Shown here piece after piece: positions 39,301 through 52,506 of a stretch of DNA of 64,000 nt. This DNA is from Stercorarius parasiticus (taxonomy: Eukaryota; Chordata; Aves; Charadriiformes; Stercorariidae): contig VWZL01000328.1 of NCBI GenBank assembly GCA_013396915.1, positions 310,186 to 374,185 of the forward strand, given 5' to 3'. A program made the position numbers and the translations under genes. The notes under the pieces are model-generated. The model worked only from the letters and a program-made list of their open reading frames with translations, did not search any database and was not told the DNA's origin. The first letter of the stretch is position 1. Each line of letters opens with the position of its first letter.

Positions 39301-41995
39301 AACTGCTGTGTTCTCCTCATTGCTTACCATCAAGCCTTTGGTCATCTGTGCTTTTTAGGAGTGGTGATTTTATATCAATTTCTACTTTTTTTTTTTTTTT
39401 CCGTCTCCTACTTTACCTGTTTTCCTGTTTTCTACTTTGTTGCTTTTCTAGTACATGCATCTGGGTCTTCACGTGGTGAATTGGTACAAGTTATTGATAC
39501 AGCTGAAAAGCTGCATAAGCTGTTTCTGGGCTTTGAGGGAAAGGTATTAACTAGATAATTTTTGAAACCGGATCTGTTCTCTGATTGAGTTTACTGTGTG
39601 GGCATCTGCCAGGGGATGTGGCACAGGCTGTAAGTTGTGCGGAGGGGGTGATGAGCAGCCCTTTAAGGAAGGAGCCCCTTCCCCAAAGCGGGGCAGGAGA
39701 TGGAAAGGGCTCTGCTGCCAAATGCCTGATGGTGGCCCCACCGGGAGCCCTGTGTGCAGCGACTCCCCGTGGATATGGCTTTTAAGATCCCTGCAGCAAT
39801 TCCTAATTTGTTACTCATATGCTTTATTGATACAGAAGTGTGATTACTTTTTGATGAGCACATCGTGTGTTACTAATTCCAGTGCCTTAGGGTATCTAAG
39901 TGTATTGAAGCTGCGGTTGCCTTTATCAAACAAACTTGTAATCTCATTAACAAACTAACAGCTATTTTGCATAAACCGTGCTAAGTAGCTTATTTATATT
40001 CCAATTCTCTATCTGTCTGAACAAGTTTTGCATTCTTCCTGCCTTGCATTTTTTTTTCTTACCTATAACTAGGCCAAATCATTTGAGCATTGGTATGATA
40101 TAACGGGTTTCTAGTTTCCTGGATGTTATGCTTAAGGCTTATGAAAAATTAGCATCAGTGAAATAAAAACCTGGCTGGTCAACTTCTAGCACTCTTCTAA
40201 GCTTCTTGATTTTCAAAGTATTTCTGTTTAGTGCAGTTTGTTCAAATTTCTGTTTTTTATTAATCACCTGTACAGGTGAATATTAATCTATCTGTGCAGA
40301 AGCATCTGGCAGTGGTACCAGTGGATGAGCCTTCTTTCCGAGTACAAACAAAGTATTGAACAGTAGTACTTCCTATATATTATTGTTTAAACCATCTAGA
40401 TACGGGCTGCTGTGAAGAGATCTCTTCATTTCAGTGTAGCTTTAAAAGAACGGAAAAAAAGGTAACATCCAATTGTTCCTACTCCTTTGCAGCTTTTCCC
40501 ATGGTGAGAGGAGCCGAGGTGTCTGTTTTCTGTATTCATGGCTTCATATGTGTTGCTTGCATTTCTTTTCTTTTTTCTTTTTTTTTTTCCCTAAGAAAAT
40601 AAGTTTATGGGATCACAATATTTGACCTTCCTAATAACTCTTAGCAACTTCAAAAAAAAGTTAAGAGGCATAAAAAACTCAAAGTTACTTACCAGTACTG
40701 CGAGAATTCGTGGCTCAGCGGAAGAAAAACTGCAGTTAGGGCCCAAATGGAGGGGAAGGAGAGCAGAGCTCAGATCCCATGTGTGCAGTTTGGGAGCAGG
40801 ACACCAGCCACCCACTCCGTACCTGCTGGCCACACCATGCCAGCACATGTAGCCACTCGGCCCATTATGGTATCACAAGGGGCATGGGTCCAACTGTGGA
40901 GTTCTTACAATGGCAAGGGGTCTGGCAGCAAAGGGTACAAGCTCATAGAAAACTAGACTTTGCTACTTCCGCTGCTTGTGGGGGAAGATTATTTCTAGCT
41001 GCTGCCTTTCCCATTTAGCCAATAGGGAATTTTACTTGAAGTCATGCCTGTCCTTGTCTGGAAATATGACCCTGCAGAGAGTCAGTAAATGTTTCTTTAA
41101 GAGTTCTTATTTGTATTTCTGTTAACTATAAATTTATTAAGTATGCTGGATGTTTTATTAAGTTAATAAATATTTATTCTTTTCCAATATTCTTTTCCGT
41201 CAGGCAATTTTGCTAAAAGTTTTGGAAACAGGTTAATTTCTAACACCCGTTTTAGTGTATGTTCCTAGTTTCTTGTTAGAGTTGCCCACTGTTGACCTGT
41301 ATCTAATAAGACGGGTTCCCAGTGACTTCTCTGTAAACAGCTGGAGTCCCAGCGCAGGGATTATTTCACCTGTACCTGGCATAACCCAGTCCACTGAGTC
41401 CCTCCCTGCCGCTGAATCCCATTTCTGTTAGAAGCCCATAGATCTTTAGAAGCCGTATGATGAATGGTCTCTGCGTGAGACTTTCGAGCAGCAGTGTATT
41501 AAGTGGAAGGGTATCTTTATCTTTTTAAATAAACACTGCAAAATAAACCCAATCTCTTTCCATCCCATCTCTTGCACGGCTCGCAGCTGCCTCCCGGTGT
41601 GCTTTTCCCCTTGATTAGTAAAGAGGAAATCAATGTAACATTCAGACAGTGTAGATAAGCGAGTGGTGAAAAACCATCCTGCTCTGACATCCCAGAAAGG
41701 CAGAGCAAGGTTGAACTGGGAATAGCTGTGCGGCGGTAGCACAGTGCTGTCTTTCTGTCTTACCCATAAACCTCGTCCCTGGCTATGACGGCAGTTTGCT
41801 GTATTAGTGTTTGCTCACTGACAGGTCATTTTTCAGCTGGCAACAAACAAAGCCACAAGATGTGCTTCTAGAAACTGGGACAGATTCAACATTCATCCGG
41901 TGCCCCGGTTTGTAACTGATGCTGAAACTGCTATGTAAATGTCCATAGAAGTGATCAGAGCAATTGTAAAAATTGAGCTGATTTTTTTTTTTTTT

Positions 41996-42004
41996 NNNNN
42001 NNNN
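41996..42004. other. Assembly gap (9 N)
   Basis: Nine N bases follow a run of about 14 T. This is probably an unresolved homopolymer or a small gap of unknown true size, so no feature should be drawn across it. Confidence 0.98.
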
Positions 42005-44344
42005 AGCTGGCCTGATTTCAAATGTGTTATGCCATTTATTGCCTCTTGGTTAGCTAATACTTCTTGATATCACTTTGCAACATCGCTGCTACCCTAGTGC
42101 TGCTACCCAGCCGTACCTCGGGCAGTTTTGAGTCCCCATGTCGCTGTAGTGCAATGCGCGCTTTCTCTGCCCACTTCCCCGCAGTAAAAAAGGATGGAGA
42201 GCAGGCTACAGGGGCAAGATTTACATTTGTGCCCTGCTAGCTCAAGAGGCTGGACTGGGTATGCCCCTGTCATCTCCTGCGCGTCTGCTGGGACAGCCTG
42301 ACCCCAGCCCCGGCTGATCCAGCGCACAGGTGCAGGGACACCCGGCTGGGGCAGCCATGGCACGGATGGAGAGGAAGGCTACCCAGTGCCACAGGTTGTT
42401 TTTAACCCCTGTGAACAAGCTACACTGAGTGGCACTAATGCAAAAGCCCCATTTTATTCCCTGGCTAAATGTGCACAGGTGTGTAGGTGTACTAGATTTG
42501 AGGCATGGCTCTTCAAAGTAAAAAAAAAAAGTGGCATCTCCCAAATCAGAGTGCTTTTTAAGACATGTCAGCTTATTTGTGTGCCATAAAAGTGACTTTA
42601 GCCATGATGCCTCGGCTGCTTTTCAGGATGGCTGAGGATTTTGCAGTATCTCCATTTCAAGGTCCTTATTAGACAAGCTTGACAAAAAGCCCAGGCTTTC
42701 ATAGAGTTGGTAGAGTTGCAGAAAACTCAAGATCTGCACTAAAAGTGTCTGTGTCACTGTTGCCAGTAACCCAAGTCTTTTAAAGTTACTCATTAAAGGT
42801 TTGGCAGACACTTTATGTAGATTTTCCTTGTGAGATTCCCTCATAGCAAGCTGAACCATGACTCCCTTCCGGGAGAAAGATGCTCCTCGGTGCAGCCCAA
42901 TGCCAGGGAGGAAAGCTGCTGGTTAAACAGGGGTGAGCTACGGTTCCATCGGCAACTTATTGGGCTAAGGCTTAATGTAACCTGGGGGGAAAAAATTTAC
43001 AGTGAAATGAAGAGCGCGTTAGCATCAGGAAGTAATGCTGGAGAGGTGGGTGTGCGTGCACAGCTACCTCCTCTGTCACACTGGCTGGAAGGAAATAAAA
43101 TCCCTGCGTGAGAGAAGTTCTCAGCTTATCTGCTACTGCTAGCAAAAGCTATGGTTAGTTTAACGCTTTTTGTCAGTTAGCTAGTACTCGATTAATGTGA
43201 CATGAAATAAAATGGCATGAGCACATATCATTCTCTGTTATGTATTCCTGGCGAATGCTAATTAATTTGTCATTCCACTTTCCATGCTGTACGTTTGCAC
43301 AGTAATGAGTTGTAGCCATCTGCTGGCATGAAATGATCTTTTTTTTTTTTTTTTCTCTCCCCTGAAAGGAGGAAGGCAGACAGCCCTTCATGTTTTTCCT
43401 TATATTGTAACATATCCAGAAAACCTTATGCTCAACCCTGACACCGGCATCAACAAATGCTGTTTTACACATGCAGCTACGTAAGACCAAGGAAAGAGTT
43501 TTTAACCCTACATTGCTTCGTGATTTAAAATAGCTGCTGTAAATGTTTTGCCATGGGGTAGGTTCATGTAGTGTTTTAAAAGAGCAACATTTTTTTCCTG
43601 GATGAGGAACGCACTTTAAGGTCTTTTACTCATTAGAGTGATAAGGTAAATATACTCCATCCTCGTCAGAAAACTGCCCTATAGGCAGCAGCTTCTTGAG
43701 CATGAATATTAAACCACGTAGAGCTGTGGCAGCAGGATAAAGGAGCTGCGAACTGATAAAATAGAAAAAAGGGGAAATAATTGAGACAAATGTTTCCTGC
43801 TTAAAAAAGGTATGGCTGCTTTGAGGATCTCCTGCCCCAGTTTGCTGACTTTTCAGATTGTGGGCCTGATTTATATGGAAAATGCCAATAGGCCCTGGAA
43901 AACCTGATCGATATAATAACAGATATAACTGTAGTGGAGGGCAGGACTATTTAGCTGATTTGTACAGGTACTTCAAGACAGTGATTGAATAGTTGATCCT
44001 GAAGGATGAGAGTGAGGGTAAATGAAATTGCTTCAAATTGCAATAAAATGCTTAATGACTCAGAACCTAGGGGATGGTGAGGACATAGTTTTCTTATCTT
44101 GTAAAATCTGAAGCTCATAAATGCCCTTTTTTCCTCTTTTAAATGTTAATTTTAGACTAGAACTAAGCAATAGCCTAATGGCAATATGAGCATTCATTTG
44201 TGATAAAATGGTGAGGCATTTTGCGTTGAACAGAGAACTATGGAGCTTCAGAACTTATTGTAAAAACCTTCTGTTGAATTGTAATTGGCTTTGGCAAATT
44301 GACATTTTCCATAAAATAATGTTTTGACTAAAAAATTGCAGTCC

Positions 44345-44860
44345 ACCCCTGTTTTGGTCATTCTCCATTCCCTTCATGACCTCTTACTGTTGCCAAGCCA
44401 GATGCTCAGAGACACTGACTTGCAGGTCAAACAGAAACCACACAAACTGTTCTTACAACATTTTTTTGGCCACTTCAGAAGTTTGTAAAAGAATATGTCC
44501 CTTTGCAGAAGCCACGACGGCTCTTCCAAATCAGGTTGTATTTATCCAGGAATTGAGTAATCCTGTCCTTTTATTCCTTTATTAGTGATTCTACTAATTT
44601 GCCTAATACAGACATCAGCTTTACCAGTTCTTTTATCCTGGAGTTCCCAAGGTCTCTCTTAAAACTCAATGTCTATTTTGCACCATCAAGCCCTGAGATA
44701 CCAAGGCAGTTTTAACTGGTTACCCACCACTGTTGGTACCTCACCTATTTTATCCTTGATTTCTCTCAGAACTTCTCAGGAAATAATGAGGATTTGTTAG
44801 TGTTCATTTTCGCAATTTGTTCAGTAAGTACTTCTACAGCCACCTAAAATTTCACATATT
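44345..44860. mobile_element. Degraded ancient LINE-like repeat block
   Basis: Successive words (GCAGTCCACCCCTGTTTTGG near the start, CGGCTCTTCCAAATCAGG, AATTGAGTAATCCTGTCC, ACAGACATCAGCTTTACCAG, CACCATCAAGCCCTGAGA) follow, in order, a long CR1/L3-like repeat I remember from turtle, crocodile and bird DNA. One collinear piece of that repeat reads GTACTGAAGTCAGGCTTACTGG. Divergence is high. The family name and orientation are uncertain; that it is repeat-derived is more secure. Confidence 0.5.
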
Positions 44861-47299
44861 TGCTGCCCCCTTATTTTCTACCAAGGAGTTCCCACACTGG
44901 AGTCTATCCAATTTTTTCCAGAGTGGGTATTTACAGAAGGAATTAATTTGACTTACCTGCAGTGGCTTGGCCAGGGGCTGCTCTCGTAGAGATGTCTGAT
45001 CTTTATTTAAAAAATACCTTAAGTACATTGACTCCTTGGAGGAATAGAAGTCACAAATGTCAGGAAGATCAAACAAAAAGGATGGGCAGGAAGAGCTGCA
45101 GATATGTTTAATGTACCAAGGGCTCTAACTTACCATGTGCTATCAAGCCAGCTTTAGTTCATGTGGATTGAAAAGGGTATGAATGCAGAGTAGCTCTCTG
45201 GCTACATGGTGGGTATGTGCCCTCAGGCCAGATTTTTACCTGCCCTTTCAACACGTGGTGGCGAATCACTCTCCTGGTGAGCATCCGCCAGGGTCGTAAT
45301 CAGAGAGTAGCTGTGAATTCACAGCCTACTCCTCCTGCTCACGTATTTTTGTGTATATGTGTATGCATGCATGGATCTGAAGACTATGCTTTATCAGTCT
45401 TGAGTGTCTGGGCAGTTCTATTGTTTACAAAAACAGAAACAACATGGCATCTGCAGAGTTACCATCATCTGTAATTACTGTTGCAGCATGATTCTCCTCT
45501 GGTAGGTTGAAAGGCTTGAGAGAGAAATCAGCAAAAATACACATTTTTAAGTTTTCTGGTTAATTTGCTTCCCCCATCACCTATACAGATGTCTCTCCCA
45601 CACACTGTTTCTTCCATTCGTGCTGTTTTTATCTTGGTAGCATTATCTGTTTTCACTTATAGTTAGTCGTGTGACAGCAACCTGCTGATTTTTCAATGGC
45701 TTCCAACAGCATTTATTGTCTAGCACTCTTCTTCAATCAGTGGATCGCAGAAGCACAGTGCACTCAGGGATACTCAGATAATGGGTTACAATCAACAACA
45801 TTACAGAGATGTGCTCTCCTATCTTTCTGCAGTGCTTATTTGTGCATTTGTCAGAGAGTCATAATACCAACATTTGAAGTTGTAATAACCCTTTCTACCT
45901 AAGGGTCCCCGGGTGCTGTGCAAAGCACTGATAGATTTGCTCTCTCAGATGTGCTGGGGACTTCAGTGCCTCCTGGGAATGATGGGATTAGCGATTCATA
46001 TTTCACAGACACAAAACTAGTATTTTACCTTGTCTTAACAAATTCATAGGAAGAAAACAGCTTCCTTATCTTCTAAGCATTTAGGAAGGAAGGACTCACA
46101 GGACATCCGTAGCTGGCAGATTTCCCTGGAGCTGGTTGGAGGCAGAGATGAATCTCATTTAATCAGAGTGGCGGGGTATCTTAGTGTATCTTTATTTGAT
46201 CATAACCAAAGAACGAAAAAACATCTCCCATGTCACAAATCAGTGTGGAAAAGGTGGGATGGCACATTGACAGAAGATAAACAGGGGCTTCCTCTGGGCT
46301 CTGAATGCAAGTGAAGGCAGTGGCTGTAGTTTAATGGGCCTGTCTCTCTGAGGAAGAAACAAAAGCAGAAGGCAATCCAGGGAGACAGAGTAGAAGAAGT
46401 CTTGATGGCTCGGGCCTGAGAGAAATTCTGTTAATGGCAGTGTTAGCTGTTGAAAAGTTGGAAAGCAATGAAATTTCCTCCTATTTTTTAATAACTAAAG
46501 AGTCATGTTTCTCAGAAAAAAATAGACACTCCTCTACCTAATTAACTTCTCTAACCAATAATGTAGGTTGGATGTGTTCACTACCAGCTGAAGTGGGAAG
46601 GGGGCAAAAGAATGGCTCTTATAACCTCCTGTGGTAAAAGAGAGTGAGGAGCACAACATATGCTGCTTCCATTAAGCTAACTCTCTGCTTGCTGGAAGTG
46701 AGAAAAGTAGGTTTAAATACTAGTAGCCAAAATTGCAAGGAGTTAATTGTGAAAGCAAATCTTAAATTCTCAGCTTACTGCTGGGACCCTACAAGAAGGA
46801 AGTGGCCTGGACAGTAAGGAACTTCTAGAGGGCCTTAAACTGTCTGGGAAGTAAGTCATGGGGCAAAAAAAGTGGGTGGCTCTGTTTTCAGAAAAGATCT
46901 TGAAGGCTCAGAAAGAGGATATATCTTGGTAACTGGGATCATTCCATGAAAAATGGAAGAAAGACAGCACCTTCAAGAAGATGACAAGTAGGAGACAGCC
47001 TAAGGAAGTGGTGGGAGTCTTACAGAAAGCTGGACTTGATAGGTTTCCCTACAACCCGTGGAGAAGAAACTCCTCTAGAAGAGTTCCTATGGAGAGGATC
47101 AATTGGAGAACATTTGTCTGGGGAAGAACTCATAGCTTTGAACCTACAGAATGCATTGTAGAGGAAATAACAGGTGGGAAAAGGTGGAAGAAGAGCCAAA
47201 CATATTGTCACGACCCCCATAACTGAGGGAAGGAAAGGTGTTGCTGGTGACTTTCAGTAGATACTTTTTTTTTTTTTTTTTGCAACAGCATCTCTTCAC

Positions 47300-47760
47300 T
47301 TCCCTTTCAGTTTTTGAGTCACCCCCAGCGCTGGAGCATCGCTTGACTATTCCCCATTTTGTACGTGTGCCTTTGAGTTTTGCTTCCAGCACGGTCCTTT
47401 GAACTTTGAATTTTATCCCTTTCAGACTATTCCTCCAATTGTTCAAATTCATTTTAAATGCTAATCTTCTCATCTTGGTATCACCTACACGCTAACACAT
47501 CACCTGAGTCATTGATAAAGATATGGAATAGATTGGTCTTGGTACAGACTATGTGACCTGACTTGAATGACCTTCTCATTTGAAGCAGGTAGTCTGACAT
47601 GTTAATGTGCGTCTACCTTCCAGGCTTTCTTTCAAGCTCTTTTCTGACAACAGAAATGGGACCGTATCAAAGGCTTACTAACATCAAGACGTGCTGCATC
47701 AGTAGTTTCTTCCTCTGCATGAGACTAGTCATCTTTTCAGAGAAAGAGATTAAAAGATTT
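47300..47760. mobile_element. Degraded ancient LINE-like repeat block
   Basis: TTTTGTACGTGTGCCTTTGA, CCTCCAATTGTTCAAATTCA, TTTAAATGCTAATCTTCTCA, CTTGGTATCACC, GTCATTGATAAAGATATGGA and ATCAAAGGCTTACTAACATC occur in the same order as in an old amniote CR1/L3-like repeat I remember (TTTGTCAAGGTCATTTTGAA, CTTGGTATCATC, GTCATTGATGAAGATATTGA, ATCAAAAGCCTTACTAAAAT). It may be a piece of the same family as the block at 44.3 kb. Confidence 0.6.
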
Positions 47761-50700
47761 CTTACAGCTTGTTCCTGACAAATACAGCGTTGTTGAGGAA
47801 GGACCTGCTTTCAGGGCTGGAAGCTCTGCAATGACACCAGTCAAAATGGTGGAGCATCAGTTTTCTTGATAGGAAGTTAGTAGCTTTTTTCCACTCATAT
47901 CTTTGGACAGATGCGGTTTTGACATCCTCTTTCAGTTTAATTTCTTGTCAAACGTATACTAGCTGAACTACAACCATTTTCTGAATATGTTAGCTAGCCC
48001 GGTGACATTAATGGGGGTTTTTCTATTGCTTTAATTGGCCAGGACCCTAACTGACTGCAGCCAAAAGCAGCTGAAAGCATGTTTCCATGCCAGCAGGAAA
48101 AAATAATTACGCTCAGCAAATATTACATCCTGGCAGTTGCAGCTGACAATCTCTGAACCCTGTAGCTCAAGTCTATGTTAGCCTATATTTATTCAGTTAA
48201 CAGTTGTTTTATCTTGCAGTAACTAAGGTGGTTATAAAGCTATTTTGTTCTAGGTATTAAACTGCATAAGTAATACAAATGAGCTGAAAATATGTTTTTT
48301 ATATTCTAGCAATAAAAACAAGTAAGCAAGGAATTAAAGCAGCTTTACATGCCTTTCCTGTTTTTCATTAGCACATACACACAACAGCACTCGACGTCCA
48401 GTTCACTTGGCAAGATATAATGTTAAAGCTCATGCAGCTTTTAAATAATTTCCCAGCACGCTTGCCTTCTCACTTCTTTTCCATTTACCTTCTTATTACA
48501 TAGTTTCACTTTCCTTCTACTATTTTCTCATCCTCTTTTTTTTCAGTTGAATAGTTTGGCTGTGGCCCATTCCCAGTCTGGCAGTGTGTAAGGAAGGAAT
48601 TACCGTGAGCTGGAGGAATGGCTTGCCTGACATTAAGGTAGCGGGTTTTATACTATGCCTGGCAGAGTATGGAAAAGCCCCAGTGTCCTCTTACGTGCTG
48701 CTGGGATGCAAACTGCTCTGAAGGAGCTGGTGGCTGCCTGGTGCAACTTCTTCTGCCTGTTCCTGGTGCGGGGGCTTTCCCATTGCTGATGGATGCGGGA
48801 GCCAGCTGGGCAGGGGTCTGCATTGCAAGGGTGAGCGAGTGGACTGGAAGTAACTGATACAGGTCGTTTTGCACTAAAAGTCAATTGTACTTCTGCCCAA
48901 TCTCATTCTGAGGTAAAATACAAAGGCCACAGTGTGTTTGTGTGCTTTGGAGGGCAACAATGTGTATTTTCAAGATAAGTCTAAGGGATAAATCTTGGGT
49001 AGATAGTGAGCTGTTCTACACAAGGCTGAAAGGTAGGTATTTTCCAGAGCAAGCCTATATTCTTGCCAAATAGCACACTGCTGCTTAGAGTGGCTTTCGT
49101 ATTACTAGGTTTCTCCTTTCCCAATGGGCTGTGCTACTGTTATGTCTTCCTACATAATATTTACCCTTTGTCTGTAATCACATCTGTTACAAGGGACGTT
49201 ACCCAGCCAACAATACTTTTGATAGCATATGGTGCTCTTTAATTAAATGTAAGTATTCACAAAAGCATAGAGTGTGCTCTAGTTTTCAGGCCTCCAGCTA
49301 TCCCCCATGACTCCCTTTATTCATTTAAATGCACTATCAGAAAGTCGGAAAGCTTTTTTTCTAATACACTAGGCATAAAAAATGGGACCTGAAAGCATAA
49401 TAATGGAACTATACGGTGTAGCTTGCAAAGTTCAGTGAATTTATATCTTGGAGTGGAAACCTGCCTTCCCTCGTAAATAAAAAAAATCAATTAGGTACTT
49501 CCATATAGACAGGTGGTTGCCTTCTACTAAAACCCAAGTGTAAGACAGTTGTGAGCTGAATCATGGCCATGATATCCAACATTTGGTAAAACTGTGAGCA
49601 GAAATGTAGTCATATTTTATTGTTTAATTTTCTTTATTGGGTTGGTTTCTGCACATGGAGTGATTCCCTTCTCAGTTCTTGTTTTCATCTCTTCTTGAAA
49701 TACCTGCTGTGGAAAATGAAGTGTTTTAGTTTTGCTCTCTAGTATTACAAAGATAATTATTACCAAAAATAGCAACGCTTTACTTCTTTTTAAAAAAAAC
49801 ATAGGTGTGTCATGTTGCTTTTTTACACCAATACCTATAACAGCATGCACTTTTAGTCAAAACCATTTTGCTGTGTTGCATTAGTCTGCTGCCCATCATG
49901 GACTATACATATGTTGTTCTGGAAGCTTTAAATAAAGCTGAATAAAAAAGCCTGTCTTGGAGACTGTATAACCCAAGTAGACAGCAAGACAACCGACAGT
50001 TAGGTGTGGACAAAGAAACAAAAGGCCACATTAGTCAATGTAATAAGCAACAGACACGGCACAGTCACCATGACTTTTGGTAGTTGTCACAGCAAGGAAA
50101 GTTTTAAGAAATAATTTGTATGCAGTTACTGAGGCAATTTTAAGGTGCTACCTTCTGGATCACCTTCCATACGTACAAGTGGAGTAACTTGAAACTTCAT
50201 GGATATGTGATGCAAACTGGCACCATAAGCCTGTCAGTCTCTTGGTATTATTCAGAAAAATAGGTCAATGAGGTGGGACAGAATATGGGATACCTTGGAA
50301 GAGGAAAGAAGTAGCCGAGACTGGATGCTCTATAGGAAGAAGCAGCATGAATAGACTGCAAGATGAGATACCAAATTGATGATCTAGAAAAGGACTCTCT
50401 GCAGGTGTGCTCTGTATGGACGAGAGCAGATGGAGGAGAGGGCACAGTTCTGCGTGTCTGAGCCAGGAAGGAGAAGGCTGCAGAAACGGATGCATGAAGA
50501 TGAAAGCTTCTCACTCCAACCCTGCACACGCACTCACAAATGACTTGTTAGATTTTCATGCTTTATAGTGCAGACCTCGACTGTTTCAGTAATCTTTCAT
50601 GGATTAAACCACTCTCACTGGAGAGACCATTAAGGCCAAGATGAGCTCACAATGTTAGGTTTACCCTTTACTGTTAAATCATACGCAAGTTGAGATTTTA

Positions 50701-52359
50701 TAGTAGCATGTATTAGACTTTACCCCTAATCCTAAGGGATTCACAAAGAAAATATCTCTTGAAAAATGTAAATTATGTGCAAGATCTAAATTGTTCTGCA
50801 AAGCAAATGGCGAAGTTTACATTAGCTTTCTGTGTTACAGACTTCTTTTTCCCCAGCAGGTACAAAGTAGTCTGGATGAAATCTAGTGACAAGATGGGGT
50901 TTGGGCCCCCCTGGCAATGAGAGGGCTTAATTCCTCATCGCACTTTCCCATGAAAATTCACTAGCTATCATGCTGTACCATAGGAGGTAACAGAGCATTC
51001 CTCTCTGCTGCTTATTGAAGCTGCCTAGTCTGTGAAAACAAAACCTCTCTTGAAAATGCTTTGGCAATGAAAACCCGAGAAGTGGAGGAAAACTGATGTT
51101 AAATAGAACTTCTATTTAAATTCTTGTTTTCTTGTTTTTATTTGGGTAATTTTGTCAGCTCTCACATGACGTGCATATTGCTTTCAACCACCAGCAGAGC
51201 TTTCCGTTGCTGTGCAAAGAAGCTGGCAGTAAATTATAGATCTCTGACAATGTGCTTTTTTTCTTTATCCCAGTGGCATCCACCTACTTCACTACCTCTA
51301 AGTGGAAAATGCACCACAGTTAATACAGAAATTCATCTTGATGCATGTAATTGGTAACAAGAGAGGGGGTTAGGTTGGGGGTTTTTTTCCTGATTATTTT
51401 GCTTTTTTTAAGGTCTTGGCTTTAAAACAAACATCTCTCTGGAGATCTGCATTGACTTAATTTTTCCAGCTATGCATTTTTTAATGGATACATATCCTGT
51501 CTCAGATTATTGACCTGGATACAGTATAAAGCAGGTGTTAGGAGCTGAAATTCATGACTACTTCACGGTAACCCTGTGCCAAAATCTTGACTACATGTAC
51601 TGGAACAGCAACTACTCTCATCATAGTCACATCAGTCTTAAAGTACTTAATGTCAGTCTGTCCTCTAATAGTATTGTAACATCTGTCAAATCAAGAGGCA
51701 GTGTGAAGACTTGCTGTTAAGCTCCATTTAGCTTAAACTGCTTGTTACTTTGCATTGGTTTCCAAAGCACTTCAAATGTTTAGAACGAGAAAGTTTCACT
51801 AAATCTTGGTAAGAATTCAATGAGTGAAGGAAATTCAGCACAGATCTCTTGATGCTCTCCCAGGTCAGGCATTCAGGCCAGTCTTTGGACTTCTCTAAGT
51901 TTTTGGCAACCACCACTTTGATCGAGACACGAGCTTGCATATCCGAAATGATCATATTAACTGAAAAGATGTTATACAATCTGGTGCCACTTTCCTTAGC
52001 ATGTGCAATGTTTTGCTTTGCAAAACATCAGTGCTTAAAATTGTCAACAATTTCTTTCCACCAAAGCTTTCTAATTAAATACATCTTTCTAAAGTCTCTA
52101 CTGAATGGCTTTATTAAGTATGCTTTGTCACTTAAGAGCATTTTGTACACAAACATGGAAGGAAATGAAGGAAATTCCCAAGGAAGGGAATGGGTTTGCA
52201 ATATCCAGCATTACTAACTAATTATGTTTTTAATGTTACAACAATGTCTTGGGGTCCAACAGAGTTAGGGAATTCTCCATATTAAGCAGTTAACTGCTGT
52301 CCCCATTCTGGCTGCGTTAAGAACAGACAGCAGAGACCAATATTTGAAGGAAAAAGAAG

Positions 52360-52506
52360 TACTGCTATCTCCATTTTACATGCAGTGGACTGGTGGAAGG
52401 AGGCTAAATGACTGGCCAAAGGTCAGATGGATGGACTCCGTTAGAGCCAGAAATAGAAGCACGATGGCTGGAGCCCTTAGTCCCAAGACCAGCCCCGCTC
52501 TCTTAG
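52360..52506 (+). mobile_element. MIR SINE fragment
   Basis: TACTGCTATCTCCATTTTAC, GGAGGCTAAATGACTGGCCA, AAGGTCAGATGG, AGAGCCAGAAATAGAAGC and GGAGCCCTTAGTCCCAAGAC align in order to the 3' half of the MIR consensus (CCCCATTTTACAGATG, GAGGCTAAGTGACTTGCCCA, AAGGTCACACAG, AGAGCCAGGAATAGAACC). It is heavily diverged, as expected for an element predating the mammal-bird split. Confidence 0.75.

Larger units (their letters stand above)
34810..41995. other. Intergenic region upstream of SMLR1
   Basis: About 7 kb with no gene I can support. It holds a 32-bp tandem duplication (35611-35667), a probable old SINE-like tail (36262-36346) and T-runs near 36426-36443 and 39388-39402. Several open frames (for example 39106-39558) lack any family signature. 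Confidence 0.6.
42005..52359. other. Intergenic region with old repeats
   Basis: No supported gene. It contains two degraded interspersed-repeat blocks (44345-44860 and 47300-47760), T-runs at 43338-43354 and 47265-47281, and two stretches that look like possible conserved non-coding elements (43150-43335 and 48050-48470). Confidence 0.6.

Noticed and set aside
39106..39558. 150-codon frame, partly hydrophobic
   Set aside because: It has no ATG start. Its hydrophobicity comes from a poly-T tract read as Phe/Leu, and there is no recognisable domain or conserved signature.
45896..46020. Possible second MIR fragment
   Set aside because: Only a short GTGCTGTGCAAAGCACT word resembles a repeat core, and the rest does not align in order to any consensus I know.
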